Of a DNA stretch of 64,000 nucleotides, positions 21,379 through 33,290 are shown one piece after another. A program made the position numbers and the translations under genes. The stretch's first letter is position 1. Each line of letters starts with the position of its first letter. Where the stretch lies: NCBI GenBank assembly GCA_965644295.1, contig CBFFRP010000376.1, positions 124,001 through 188,000 on the forward strand, given 5' to 3'. This stretch comes from Paraphysomonas bandaiensis (taxonomy: Eukaryota; Chrysophyceae). The notes below the pieces were generated by a model. That model ran no database searches. It was not told the origin of the DNA and saw only the letters and a program-made list of their open reading frames with translations.

Positions 21379-22633
21379 ATGGAAGCAGCCACTTTGATAG
21401 TCAACTACCTGCCCCGAGACATGACCGACACAGAGTTTAAGGTATGGGAATACACTGCTAACACAGATCGAACTAAAGATGCATCCAGGAACTCTTTGAG
21501 GTGCACGGAGAAGTTATGCAAGCTCTCATTGCACGCAACAAACACACTGGTGAGAGTCTGACCTACGGCTTTATTAAATACGCTCGTACAGAGGATGCAT
21601 CCTCCGCTGTTATAGAGAAAAATGGATATCAGATTGGAAATAAAAAGCTTAAAGTGAGTATGGCGAGGCGACAAACAGAGGACATTCAGTTTCGTAAGTT
21701 GTTTGTCTCCAAACTACCACCATCGTATACTCAAGACGATGTACGGAATTTATTTCTTAAGGTACGTATGCAACGAATTAAATACTTAGTATCATATGGC
21801 CCTAATTGCAGTTTGGTGAGATAATTGAATGTCGACTGCTAATGGAGTCAGACAAGGCTAGATCAAGAGAATCAGCATTCGTAGAATTCTTTAAAGCATC
21901 CCACTGTGCAGCTGGTAGGTAGTAGTTATATATCATGTACGAAATTTTATTCGTTACAGCACTCCAAATGGATGGAATTGTCCCACCTGGTGGAACAAGA
22001 CCACTGAAAGTTATGAACGCTCGCCCACCTCCCGTAAAGCAATCCGGTGATGAGCCTACTTCCTGTCATCCGAGAAAGGCTCATTCACTTCAGGAAATGG
22101 AAGTTGATATTGGCCGAATATCTCCTCCACAAGCATGGCATTACTCCCGACCTTCAAGGGTCGTAACCGATTTAACGATACCTCAATATTCTGAAGCGTC
22201 CCCGGTGTATATTGGCGAGCTGATGCAGCCTTCACCCACAAATTTGTCGCTTGCTATATCACCCTCAGAGCTGACTACTCCTTCCGCAGCCAACCCCAGT
22301 CCCACCTGCATGACCGCGTCACCTGTTCCATTTTCTGCTGTGGCGTATCCGAACCAGCAAGCAGCAATTTGTGAACATATCTTACAGATTGTAGGGCTTC
22401 CGCCTTTTGCCAATGTGAGAGTGCTGTTTGACCTCTTCGCCCCAGTGGGGTTCGTTGTAAGTGCCGGAATCGACACAGCTGTGGATGGAACTTCAGTTGT
22501 GACCATCGGCACCGGGTGGGTGAGAATGTATGGCGAACCAGACTATGTGCATTCCGTGATTTCTGGAATGCACAACTACTCTGTATTCCCTACATATCCA
22601 CCAATCCAGATTTATGTGAATCGAAATACGTAG
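21379..22633 (+). CDS. ELAV/CELF-like RNA-binding protein (370 aa, 4 exons)
   Basis: Exons are 21379-21441, 21489-21761, 21812-21914 and 21960-22633. The first RRM begins LIVNYLPRDMTDTEF (RNP2) and has LTYGFIKYARTEDA (RNP1), closely like animal ELAV/Hu proteins. The second starts KLFVSKLPPSYTQDDVRNLF with SAFVEFFKASHCA. After a proline- and serine-rich linker a third, weaker RRM begins ILQIVGLPPFANVRVLFDLF. Two tandem N-terminal RRMs plus a separated third is the ELAV/CELF layout. The role is presumably in mRNA stability, splicing or translation. No localisation signal is evident. The first intron acceptor was picked so that ELFEVHGEV follows TEFK as in ELAV proteins. Confidence 0.88.
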
Positions 22634-23228
22634 ACTTCGGGAGAAATCTGTGTCTTCTGATAAAAGGTGCCATTATTTGTCAAGTGTATCATTTCGTAGC
22701 TTGACATAGAGTTGGCTTGACTGTTGGGGAGTCTCCCAGCGTTGGCAGTAGAGTGAAAAGTTATTATGTTGTTTTTTTCACCATCGAAGTAGATAAATCT
22801 CTGGTTTATCAATTGGTATACCCGAGATATAGCTTCAATAAAGTAGTTTGTGTACATTGTTTTCCCATAGGTCGTTTTATTATGAATTGTAGTGATTAGT
22901 GGTACAGTGCAAATAAATGGCTGCTAAGAAAGAGTTAAGTATATGACACCAAGTGGCACCAATTTTATCCTTGGGCCGTTGATGGCGTTGGTCAGATTTC
23001 ACTAGCTGGGTCTACAAACATCAGCTATTTGCTATATATAGCATTTATAGTTTGAACCTCTGCCTGCCACACTTAAATACAGTACAACACACACCGGAAA
23101 GTTAGACAAAAAGAAAGGAAACGATTTTTTTTGTTGTCATAACCTTCTTATGATCACTTGTCAATCGCCAAATTCATGTTGTCTCAACTATCAATCATTT
23201 CCATACAATCCTGGATGTTACGATCTTA

Positions 23229-23342
23229 TACGTAGTGCTAGAAATAGTAGGATATCAGAGTTAAGCACTGGTGAGCTAAATTGTGTTGCTACATTAGTAG
23301 TTCTGACTCTTACATGGTGCCTATATTGCTAGTAATAAGACA
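23229..23342. repeat. Solo terminal fragment of the TIR family
   Basis: This ~115-bp piece is the reverse complement of the left end of the copy at 52618. The shared order is AATAGTAGGATATCAGAGTT, AAGCACT, TTGCTACATTAGT, TCTGACTCTTAC, then ATTGCTAGTAATAAGAC. Only one end is present. Confidence 0.7.
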
Positions 23343-24396
23343 TTCACTCACATGGCTCTTATAATACATGGTATGTGGGGCATCATCAATAAAATAATGT
23401 CCACTTTTGTGAACACTGGAGACACTGGAGTCTATAATCGAGTACTTTCTTTCAACAGGTGTCTCAAATGACTCCAATCATCGTGGGTGCGCCCGGCTTG
23501 CGTTAACAACTAATTAGAGATGTTCAACAATAATAATATTGCAACTATTAATCAAGCAAACACTTATTGACATTGCAATTAATTGGCATATTGCCAATTA
23601 ATTTCCTTCAATTCTATTGCTAGATTTTAGAATAATTTTCTGAATTATAATTTTATCCCAAAGATGCCAATTTTAAGGCAGAAACATCAACATTTCAAGG
23701 TGTCTAGTGTCATTTGCTTGCGAAAATCAGTCATAACTATCTTTTCTGCTAAACAACGCTTTCGGTTGCCTTTTATGTAAACGAATGGCCTCGTCTTTCT
23801 CATCATCATCGTTTTATTCATCGAGTTCACCTTTATCAAAAAGTGTCCTACCAGTGCTTTTTCAGCGCGGTTCAATTCTTCTTCCTTTCCACGCTATATT
23901 TTGGCTACTGCTTTCTCAAAATCTGCAATTTGTACAATGTCCGCGTCTGCACCCAGGTGGAATTTCATCCCAGGGTATTAACGAATTAATCATCAAATTG
24001 TACCCAGACATCATCCAGATCAATTGTTCTTCATTTGATTGAAAAAGTTTACAGACAATGTTAATAAACCTCTCTATACAAGTCATTTACACTACTGTAC
24101 TTGTATATTTCAAAGCAGTTGCAATCACGTTATGCTATGTACAGCGACTATCATTGCGATCATCTCGTGCATAGGTCTATCAGAGTACTCGACCTCAGTG
24201 GCTCTTGTTCTGTTGCGCGGTCTCACTCTCCTCAATCAGATGTTGCCTCTCTTGCACCATCACACTCCCTCTCGACTCCCTGTAGCTGGACACACCGGAT
24301 GACCCTCACATCCCACCCCTGTACAGCTATACACTCTCTTGCATGTGTTCTCTACCGCTGGCTAAGACAGCAAAAGAGCCGATTTCGACGCTTCTT

Positions 24397-24852
24397 CACA
24401 GTAGGCCATAACCTTTTGCAAGACCTTCATCCACATACCTCCGAGCCACTTGGAACAATGCCTAAAGGAAGGCCACCAGATCGCCAATCTCAGAAGGGCA
24501 TATTACTGTTTCCCCTAACTGCCATAAGGCTAATAAGTCAGTCCCCGTGAGGTACATAAGGCTATCTATCATATAGCGAGTGGAGTCTCATCCCAAGAGG
24601 AGACCTCCAGATCACACGCGCCGGTGAGTCCCAGGACACACGATCATGGTGAGCCTCATAACACACACTAAGAACGGAAGTGGTTGCACCTTGGTGCTTG
24701 CGGCGACGCACAAGCAGCTTCTGTAGCGTTAAATAGTAGGATAAAAGAGTTTGTATTGATTAGTTACGGGTAGTAGTCTAACTAGTATGACTAGCATTCT
24801 TCTAGCCACTAATTGGTGCAGGCTTTCAACGCCTATTGCTAAATAATCAGAC
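24397..24852. mobile_element. TIR element end, copy B (about 456 bp)
   Basis: It ends in CGCCTATTGCTAAATAATCAGAC, the family terminus. The whole stretch matches, in reverse complement, the copy at 51261-51726, including CACAGTAGGCCATAACCTTT and GGTGCTTGCGGCGACGCACA. A left end and a transposase are not visible. Confidence 0.7.
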
Positions 24853-26468
24853 ATTCAATATATTGCGAAGGTGCTCAGTTTTTTCTTCGCCAACAATCTT
24901 TGACATATTATTTATATTTACTCTTGAGGTTATTTACTTTGCTGAGGTTAAAGTGTACGCTGAGGTTATAATGTCACACACAAAAATATGATTAATAAAA
25001 TGATAACGTGACTGTGCTCATCCAAACTTCTATGCTAACAGATAAAGGGCTTATACCTACGATCAGTAGTTATACATCTTAAGATGCTATCTATCTAATT
25101 AAGTCAGCCAATCAATATTATCACTTTTAAAACCAACTATTTTAATTGACTATTATTGCCAATAAATAGAAAACCAAGCCTGATAGGTGCTACATAGTGG
25201 GATGTATGTATGGCTGCATATGTGAAGGGTTTAGGGTTTGTAAAAAAAATCTATGTAGGCGAAAGATTCACAAACTCCTCCAATATTGCAAAATAAATAC
25301 TTGATATCCATTTTCGATGCATATGTAAATGTTTTAACCTCACGTAAAAACTGCCTTTTCTCCATAGGAAAATTCCTATAATAGAGTAGAATACTGTAAC
25401 ATATGAGTGTACAATAGTTGTGTATGTATCTTCTGCAAGATCATACTAAACACTGCTATGAGTGACATGAACGTCACAGATTCACGCATAGTCACTCCAA
25501 AAAAGTTCAAACCACCCCTCAAATGAAAAGGAAGAGGTCATAGAAACCCTGCCTGGATACTCTAGAGTACACACAGGCTTTAAGCGTGCTGTCTCTCTAC
25601 TGCATCCTATGCATATAACTCATACGATAGAAACCATGTGCATATGATGAGTCATGATCAGACATAATTTGACTGGTAATCATCCTTTTTATCAAATATT
25701 CACGAATATTTACCAAACCTGAGATACAATGCACTACTTGGGGTAGAGGGCACAGGTAGGCTTTACATATACAGTCTTACTTTGTCAACTAAATCGTATG
25801 TTCTACAGGACTCCAGACCACTGGAACGCAACCCCCTTTAGCCATTGCTTCAAAGGTGAATACTCTTAGAGATAAGTGAAAACACTCTCATCTCAACATG
25901 GAAATACGAAATATACGACACGGGCAACTTCCTGACGACAAAACTACACAGACAGACACTGCGATGAGGAAAACATTTCGAGTTTGAAGTCATTTTAGTT
26001 GCAGTGGTGAGTGGGTAGCACCATGCTCCAGATACAGAGCATTAAGAAGAGTCTCTGCAGCATCTCAGCACCACCACTAGAGATACCTCATTGAACCTAG
26101 TCCATACATATGCTTGACAGGCCCCTCATACCCCACCCAAACACATTCATACAAACAGCATACTCAGGAGCGCATTAGTGGTGAACGCTTCTGTTGCAGT
26201 TGTATGACTATTCAGGGTGCTCCATGCGGTCTATGCATGTATGTGTGTGTGGGTGTTCTGTATGTATGTGTGTGTATCTGCTGCGGTATTATTCATATGA
26301 TCATACGAGTCTCTCTCCTCATGAGGAGCACACACCACTATACACCACTATGACCACACACTGTTCATAGTCCTCACTCGTGTCTGTGAGTAGAGGCAGC
26401 AGCAGAGCCTCTGAATCATGTACTCATATATGCATATCTCCATATCACATTCACTTCGAAGTCACCCA

Positions 26469-26647
26469 GGAGACGTTTTTTGACAAAGTGGACCAGCCCT
26501 CTACTTGTCGGACTGCACTCGAAATAAAAAAATTGTGGTCATTTTGACCACAATTTCAAGCTCTACACTCATATTCCATACGAAAAAACACAATACAAAA
26601 AAATAAAGTGGGACCAGACTGGTCCGCTTTGTCGAAAAAAGTCTCCC
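26469..26647. repeat. Imperfect hairpin with nested palindromes
   Basis: Arms of about 29 bp (GGAGACGTTTTTTGACAAAG and onward to GGACCAG at 26469-26497; its inverse at 26619-26647) flank ~120 bp. The interior holds a 12-bp-arm palindrome around AATTGTGGTCA at 26530-26556 and GGACCAGACTGGTCC at the right arm. It looks like a miniature foldback element or a transcribed hairpin. Confidence 0.7.
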
Positions 26648-26873
26648 AGAGATATACTCCCATATACGCACACGTATACCTATGTACGCTATACGTATAT
26701 GTATGTATGTATACGAATGTATGTGGAGCAGGAGTGGTACTTGCAGTTCTTAAGAGTGTGCTGAATGTGAGGGTTTAGTTTGGAGTATATCAGACGTACC
26801 TCGCCTCTCATTCCATCTCACGCTCACTCCACTCCCTCCACACCTGAGTGTGTGATCACTTCTCATAGTCCTC

Positions 26874-29163
26874 ATGCCGGTGTTGTCGGCGGTGTCTCTC
26901 TGTCGGAGGTATGTGTCGAGGACCCTCTTCTGGGGGAGCTGTGTGTCATACACACACACAACACTCATAAGGAGCGCAGCTGTATATGGAAACACCTCTC
27001 TTGGCGTTAACTCACGCCATTGCTCCATACAGATTCCTGCTATGGATCGCATTAAACTGAAGGAGTTTTACGGGCATATAAAAAACATGCAGTTTGAGTC
27101 AGCGAGAGACATATACGCGGACATAGCGGGAGCGGTGGCTCCCAGTAAAGAGATGCATCGGAATGTACTTGGGGCGTTGCTGACAACATGTAGCAAGAAA
27201 GAGCATCTTAGTTGTGCGATTAGCATTGTGGAGGAATTGAAATCTTTAGGCACACAACTTACAGATGGCCACTATGTGCCATTGATTCGTTGTTGTTGTG
27301 ATGGCAGTAACATTGACGATGCCTTCGAATATATCCGTGAAATGAAGAATTCTAACCTTCAAATGAAGTTACGTGTATTTTCTCCCATTATTGAGCACTA
27401 CTGCAGTCGAAAGGATAGCGAAGGGACTCTTAGAGCCCTTAGCGTAGCGTTGGCATTGAATTCCTTTGGGCTCTTCCCTGATACCAAACATGTGATACTG
27501 ATCATGAAGACAGCTCTTATGTCTGGAGCGATTAAAAGATCTGTGTTCAAACGGGATATGGATGAACTTCTGAGTCGTACAGCGGAGGAGCATTACGGAG
27601 TGGTCCATGACGACGCTATTGACCTTGTGAGCTGTATGCGATCCTTGCCAGTCTCTGATGTGATGGCCGAAGGAACACTTGCAGCTGATCCAGGTTCCAT
27701 ACCTGGCAAGATTTTAAAATTTAATAAGAACGGCACAGTAGTTGCCAGAGACTATAGACCACTTCCAGAACCTTATGTTTCGAGAGATCAAGGACACAGC
27801 ACCGTGACGGCGTATGCTCCTCAGAAATCCTCCTTGAGATCAATGGATGAAATGTTGTACTCAGTGTTAAAATATGGTAATATTAATATGAGCAGTGTTT
27901 TATTTCATTAAACAGCGAATTGATTTGCCGTCTCTGTATTCTATGTGTGCCGAAAATATGTTGTTTACATATATATGGCAGTAATGTAAACGAATATCTG
28001 CAGATTCTGCTCAAGGGCAGCCCTCTTCTCCTCCACAGCACTCCGCCTCGATTGTCCACATCCCCAACCTCACATCCACGTGCCCTAATTGCGAAGCACA
28101 TCTTCCGGCTTGTACGCTCACTGATAGAGACAGGGAAGACATTAGAAGGGCCCTCATTGATATTTGCAGGTCTCGTGGAGAGCGAACTTTGCAAGCGATC
28201 AAGGTAGTATTTATCACAATGGTTGTGATGTGGTGATTTTTTTCATATATATACTTTAATATGAATTTAAATTGTGTTGTGATATGTTATATGTGTCGCA
28301 CTGTATATGCTTTCGCGCAAACTTTGACAAAATTTGGACAGGCATTTGATATTTGGCTACATCGAAAGAGAGAACCTTACTACGACTACGTCATCGACGG
28401 CGCAAACGCAGCCTATATGCACCAAAACCACAACGAAGGAAAGTTTTCTTATGAACAGGTGCAATATGAGTTTAGCTCTTTTGCCTGTATTTAATGTCGT
28501 GCCATATCAGATTGAAGCATTATATGACTCTATCAAGCGTCGAATAGGGGAAAATACTCGCATTCTCGTTTTCATACCCCTACCGTACACCAAAGCTACT
28601 CGACCGAATAGTGTGGGTAGAAGTGCGACAAAGCGATCTGCCAATGACGAGGTAAATGTTCCGTAAATTTTCTAATATGCAGTGATTCATTATGCGTGAT
28701 ATAGCGCATTTTGGACCGATTGAAGCGTGAGGACGCCTTGTATATTGTGGGGAGTGGTGTTGATGACGACCTTAGTATAATATACGCCACATTATGCTGT
28801 CAGAGTGATAGGGTTAACCACACATATGCCGTGACCAATGACATGATGCGCAACCACAGAGTACTAGCGTTTATGAATCCAAGAGTATTTTACCGTTGGC
28901 AGACAACGCAAGTAGTGAATTATGCCTTTGAACGCCCTTTCCCGATGTTGTCCAAAAATACGGCGAAAACCTTCTTAGTTCATCCAGGTATGTTCATTGT
29001 GTTATTGTGACTTGCATTAACCTTTACTGTAGCGCCGTTTGTCAGAGAAATTCAGTACGCGTCTTCAAAGGACAGATGGCATGTTCCAATAGTTGACAAG
29101 CATTCATGGTTATGTTTGAAACATCATGATAGGGAGCAGTCATTATTTGTTGATACTCAATAA
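26874..29163 (+). CDS. PRORP: Protein-only RNase P, PRORP (624 aa, 6 exons)
   Basis: Exons are 26874-27876, 28004-28203, 28342-28458, 28511-28651, 28705-28987 and 29033-29163. The enzyme cuts the 5' leader from precursor tRNA. The N-terminal half has PPR-type helical pairs (EHLSCAISIVEELKSLGTQL, then NIDDAFEYIREMKNSN). A zinc-binding centre is formed by TCPNCEAHL and, at the far end, RWHVPIVDKHSWLC. Between them lies the NYN metallonuclease with the catalytic acidic residues in YVIDGANAAY, IVGSGVDDDLSIIY and AVTNDMMRNH. Starting at 26874 gives a 56-residue extension rich in R, S and T and poor in acids, which looks like a mitochondrial presequence. A second start at 27042 (MDRIKLKEFYG) would give a form without it. 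Confidence 0.94.
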
Positions 29164-30992
29164 ATATTTAAATATAATTAATATAACAATAGATAGCTGG
29201 CAACGATTCTTCGCATTGTCAGCGTATATTTCTAAATTGTGTTATCTCTATTGACGTGGAGGAATTCTCCCTACTACTTTCTGAATGCCAGAGAGTGTTC
29301 AGCGTGATGTTCCATCATAAAGAAAGTTTTGATTTGTGTGTAGTACTATTGCCATGTCTGCCTCATCAAAACCTGTCGAAGCATGGCATTGACCCCTTCC
29401 GTTGAGTATTTGATTTGTTCCTACTGATTTCAGAGTAAAATTATGCATACTTCCGTTCATATAATTACTTGGTCTTAAAAGTTAAGGTAATTAGTGGTTA
29501 TTAATACGATAATATTTGATATTATCAAACCCGCAATACTTTTATACAAATGTACTTTTCACCAGTCCCAGGATACCCACCCGACACTCTCTGCAATACT
29601 CCAACTACTCCAGGCAACATCCACCCCAAGAACTACACTCTCTGCAAGAGTCCAGACCCGACAGAGGCAAGCGCAACCACTCCGGAAACAACTCCTCCTT
29701 ACTTGTGGCCGAAACCCCACCTCAACAACCAGCACCATCTCCACCATCGACTTACACTCTCATATACATCTCGCCTCACCCACCCCCCACATAATCCATG
29801 GCACAGGCCCGCCAGACACATTGCCCAAAGGTAGACCCCCCGACTAACCTCAATACAAGGGACGGTTGCACCATGGTGCTCGCAGCGATGCAAAAGCAGT
29901 CCCGAGAGCCACTAGTAATATTTAGCAAATCTAGTTATTACTGTAGTTAGTCTATAGATATAAACTAGTTTCTGTACACAACCGTTCTCATGTAATAATC
30001 AGACTTTCCTATAAAAATGTACTTCTCAGAGAAACATTTTGGAAACCTCATTCTTTTTAGGAATGAGTTGTATGAATTGAAATAGCTCCTTTTCTATCAT
30101 GGATAATTTTTAATATTATAATATCAGTTATGTACTGCTAGAGATTGGACATTTCACTGAAGTTAACTTTGCTCTACACGTAAACCTTAACCTTGCTTTG
30201 TTGAACACAATGCACTTTCAATTTTCAAGAACTAAGAAATTGGGATTATTAATCGCAACATATCACCACTCCATATTCGTGTAACATCTGGTAAAACATC
30301 AGGTTTCACATTATTAGTACTGAAGTATTATTTTACTGTAATTTGTATCTGAGCGGTTAAAGATAAAGATAGGTGTAGCGGGTGAATATAGTTGCAAAAA
30401 AGGAATTACATTGGCTTCAGTGACTGGTGTGTGGCTATATATAAGATATAGGAGAGACTGGTGAACATATTATGATAAATAGATGTTGCCGAGAACAGGT
30501 TAAATCACAATACCAGCTTTTGATGTTATCTCGACTTTAGCTTAATAGGAGGTTTCAATTTTCAATAGTAGTAATAAAACACGCATAATTTCAATAACTT
30601 CTACGCACTTGAGTTTTTCAAAATGTATTTCAATTTTCAATGTGATATCTGCTATAAAATGGATACTCATTAGTTGCACCAATCTATTTACAGCTTTTAA
30701 TCTGTGATCATCATCATCACACTATATATGCCAATTTATAAAAATGGATAGTATATTCCGCATTGTACTACTTTGTATTTTAAGTATCCTTCTCTTCCGT
30801 CGATACTGTGCATAATATATGTTTAAGTATACGTAAGAGAGAATTATAAATATCAGATTTAACAGAGGCTATATATATCACGATATTATTCATATAATTT
30901 AATTGTTATTCTGACTTAATATCTGCTTTTTTTGAATATTGCTTACGTGATATTTACAGAGTAGAATCACGAGTATGACTAAATGCCGAATA
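29164..30992. other. Intergenic between convergent genes, partly repeat
   Basis: About 1.8 kb. The TIR-family piece at 29560-30004 lies in it. The remainder (30005-30992) is AT-rich and shows no gene or RNA. Confidence 0.5.
29560..30004. mobile_element. TIR element fragment, copy C
   Basis: Ends in CATGTAATAATCAGAC, a family terminus. From about 29657 to 30000 it is nearly identical, in the same orientation, to 52857-53200 (for example ACAGAGGCAAGCGCAACCAC and CATGGCACAGGCCCGCCAGA). Its left boundary is not clear. Confidence 0.65.
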
Positions 30993-32751
30993 TTATGCAT
31001 ATCTTGTAGAATAAGTTCCACTTCCATTTAGTGATGACCTTATGTTAGGACTGTGGGCTAAATCATAATTTCCATCAGTATCTGCGTGCAACAAATATTC
31101 TCCAAATGAATCCAATGCACTCACTCCAGGCAGCTGCGAATCCGACATGCTTGTAGACTGCCGTGACCTCGAATAGTTCGCATATAGCGCCATCGACATA
31201 ACACATGCCCCAGTCATTGAAATGTAGAGCGCAAGCTGCAAGTTATAAAAGACTTAATACATGAACAGCACACAGGATGTACTAAACTCCCTTGCCTCTT
31301 GACTTTTCAAAATATATACATGCTAACCTACCGCGCAGAATGTCGTAATGCGGGTTCCCTGACAATAGATCATGGACTGATATTCAGTGGGGTATCCATA
31401 GATCGCCGCCCTAGAGGCTACAACAATATAAAAGTACGCTTCCATTATAGTAGTTGATGTGTTAAAAAGGCGTATAGTAAACATTTAACATAATATGGAT
31501 ACTTACTATCTCTGAAATAATCAAAGCAAACAGTATCCTTATCAAGGTTCAAATCATAGTACTGCGCCATAACGTAGAACATAGACGATGCGTTCGTCAA
31601 AAAGAAGAGAAAGGAAGCACCAGCAATGTATCGAAGGGAAGCAGCGTCACATTGGAAGTATACGCGCACCGATGATACAAGTACTACAACCCAGCAGATA
31701 CCTTCACATTGCAAGTAGAAGTATTAATCATGAACGCTATTAGTATTCAATGTGGTGATATCATGTACACAACAGTAACAAAAAATACATACTTGTGATG
31801 TTGATGTATCCTGGCTGAAAAGGAAAGTATAAATCCGGATAGTGCACAATACCTCCTTCCTCATCGGTGTCATCAACTACTTCAGCTGAATGCGAATTTT
31901 GCAAGCATTGCAGAGAGTTGATAGATGAAATTACTCTTCCCAGAAACTGACCCACATAACAGCATGCCATCAGACAAGTGAGTCCGTACACTGCCTGTGA
32001 GCCCACAACAGGTGTGGGTGAAACACGCATGGGGTCGGATAGACGAAGATGCTCAAAATAGAATAATATAGTGGTGCTGATGACCTGCATTAAAACCAGA
32101 AAAACCTAAAGACAAAGAATGAATAAATCAGTATTACATGAGACACGACTAAAGAAAAACACAATGCAGTACAAAACCTACATTAAGAGCAAGAGTATAT
32201 GAAACAAAGGAGTAAGCAGTACCACAATCATTTTCCCCATTATTTACATCTATAAATGCAGATCTGTTTAGCCAATAAAAGAATAACACGAGCGTAGCAG
32301 AAGTTTCACTTGGAATAGGCAAAGGAGGAGAGGCCGTGTAATATGTAACCGACAACATACTGCACCACACACCAAAGAGCACAGCCGGAAGCGCCCAGCC
32401 CTGAAACTTCAACGACTGAAGAGTAGCGATTTGACCAAGAAAAGTCAACACGAGTGTGCCGGTGCAAACATAAATCAACGAGTGCACAAATGATCCTAAA
32501 TCTATTTTCTTGTCAAGCGCGTCATTTGCAGACTCATGAGACAACACCGCATAGTTAGGTTCAAACAAACACGACTCCCAGTTATGAGTAACATCACTCG
32601 GCTGAACTCCGCCCACATATCCCAACCATGCTGTGTTCACAGAGAGAGCCAACGCCGCCGCAGTCCACAGATAAAACAGTCTCTCGTGTATGTGTGTCCT
32701 GTCGACGAGTCGCCCGATGAGATCGATAGCATGAGATGTATGCACAGGCAT
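30993..32751 (-). CDS. Orphan multipass membrane protein (468 aa, 5 exons)
   Basis: Minus-strand exons are 32751-32182, 32105-31793, 31701-31507, 31417-31332 and 31235-30993. All junctions are GT-AG and in phase. About nine hydrophobic segments are seen, starting with LFYLWTAAALALSVNTAWLG and ending with LYISMTGACVMSMALYANYS. A large loop after the first segment has the pattern WESCLFEPNYAVLSH. The C-terminus is a hydrophilic serine-rich tail of ~60 residues, presumably cytosolic. No family was recognised; a receptor or transporter is possible but unsupported. It is transcribed away from Misato, with 540 bp between the starts. Confidence 0.78.
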
Positions 32752-33290
32752 TGCCGTATAAGTAATGAACAGAGACCATCTCTCTTCACTGAGAGCAATG
32801 AAGACACTGAGAGTAGACAGGTTGACACCTCCACAGTCATGGTGTTACACACACCTCAGTCTGATGTTAAATGAAGCTATCTGCACACCTCAACAGCATG
32901 ACTGAATGAGCAGCACACAGCAGCAGCGTGATCACACACAAGGAGAGCATGTTGGCCAATAATACGAGTTCAAGTAGAAATGATTGGGTAATACGTATCA
33001 CACCCATTTTTTATCCTATGTCATGGTTTCTTGGATTTTCGGTATCAGAGATCTCAAAACCCCTGTATTTTTATAGTATGATATCCACTTGTACGACATT
33101 TTCTATATGATTCGATCAGTGGTATTGTCCTGTACATGTGTGTGAGCAGAGGGCTGCAGTGGACTCACTGCCTGTATATGGTACGTGTGTGTATGTATGT
33201 CTACATGGCGGTCGCTCATTGTTCTTGCTCATCATACACACAGCAGCTCATAGTGATATAGAAGCACAGCTATCAGCAGTTAGCTCCTCA
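32752..33290. other. Divergent intergenic region
   Basis: Between the orphan membrane protein and Misato. An in-frame ATG at 33138 would lengthen Misato by 51 residues, but the homologous N-terminus begins at 33291. No other feature was seen. Confidence 0.45.

Larger units (their letters stand above)
22634..26873. other. 4.2-kb gene-poor tract with element ends
   Basis: No intact gene is supported. It holds a TIR fragment (23229-23342), one end of a larger TIR element (24397-24852) and a hairpin (26469-26647), each listed. Around 23690-24040 the minus strand has broken frames with charged sequence that could be a decayed gene, but nothing recognisable. The last 400 bp before PRORP contain TATG and GT-rich runs. 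Confidence 0.5.

Noticed and set aside
23690-24040. Minus-strand charged frames that could be an old gene
   Set aside because: Several stops and frame changes in 350 bp, no conserved motif, and no consistent splice model.
24101-24550. ORF of 149 codons ending near MPKGRPPDRQ, with similar frames at 29494, 51744 and 52730
   Set aside because: The frames lie in TIR-family repeats, shift relative to each other between copies and lack any domain; the similarity is that of the DNA repeat.
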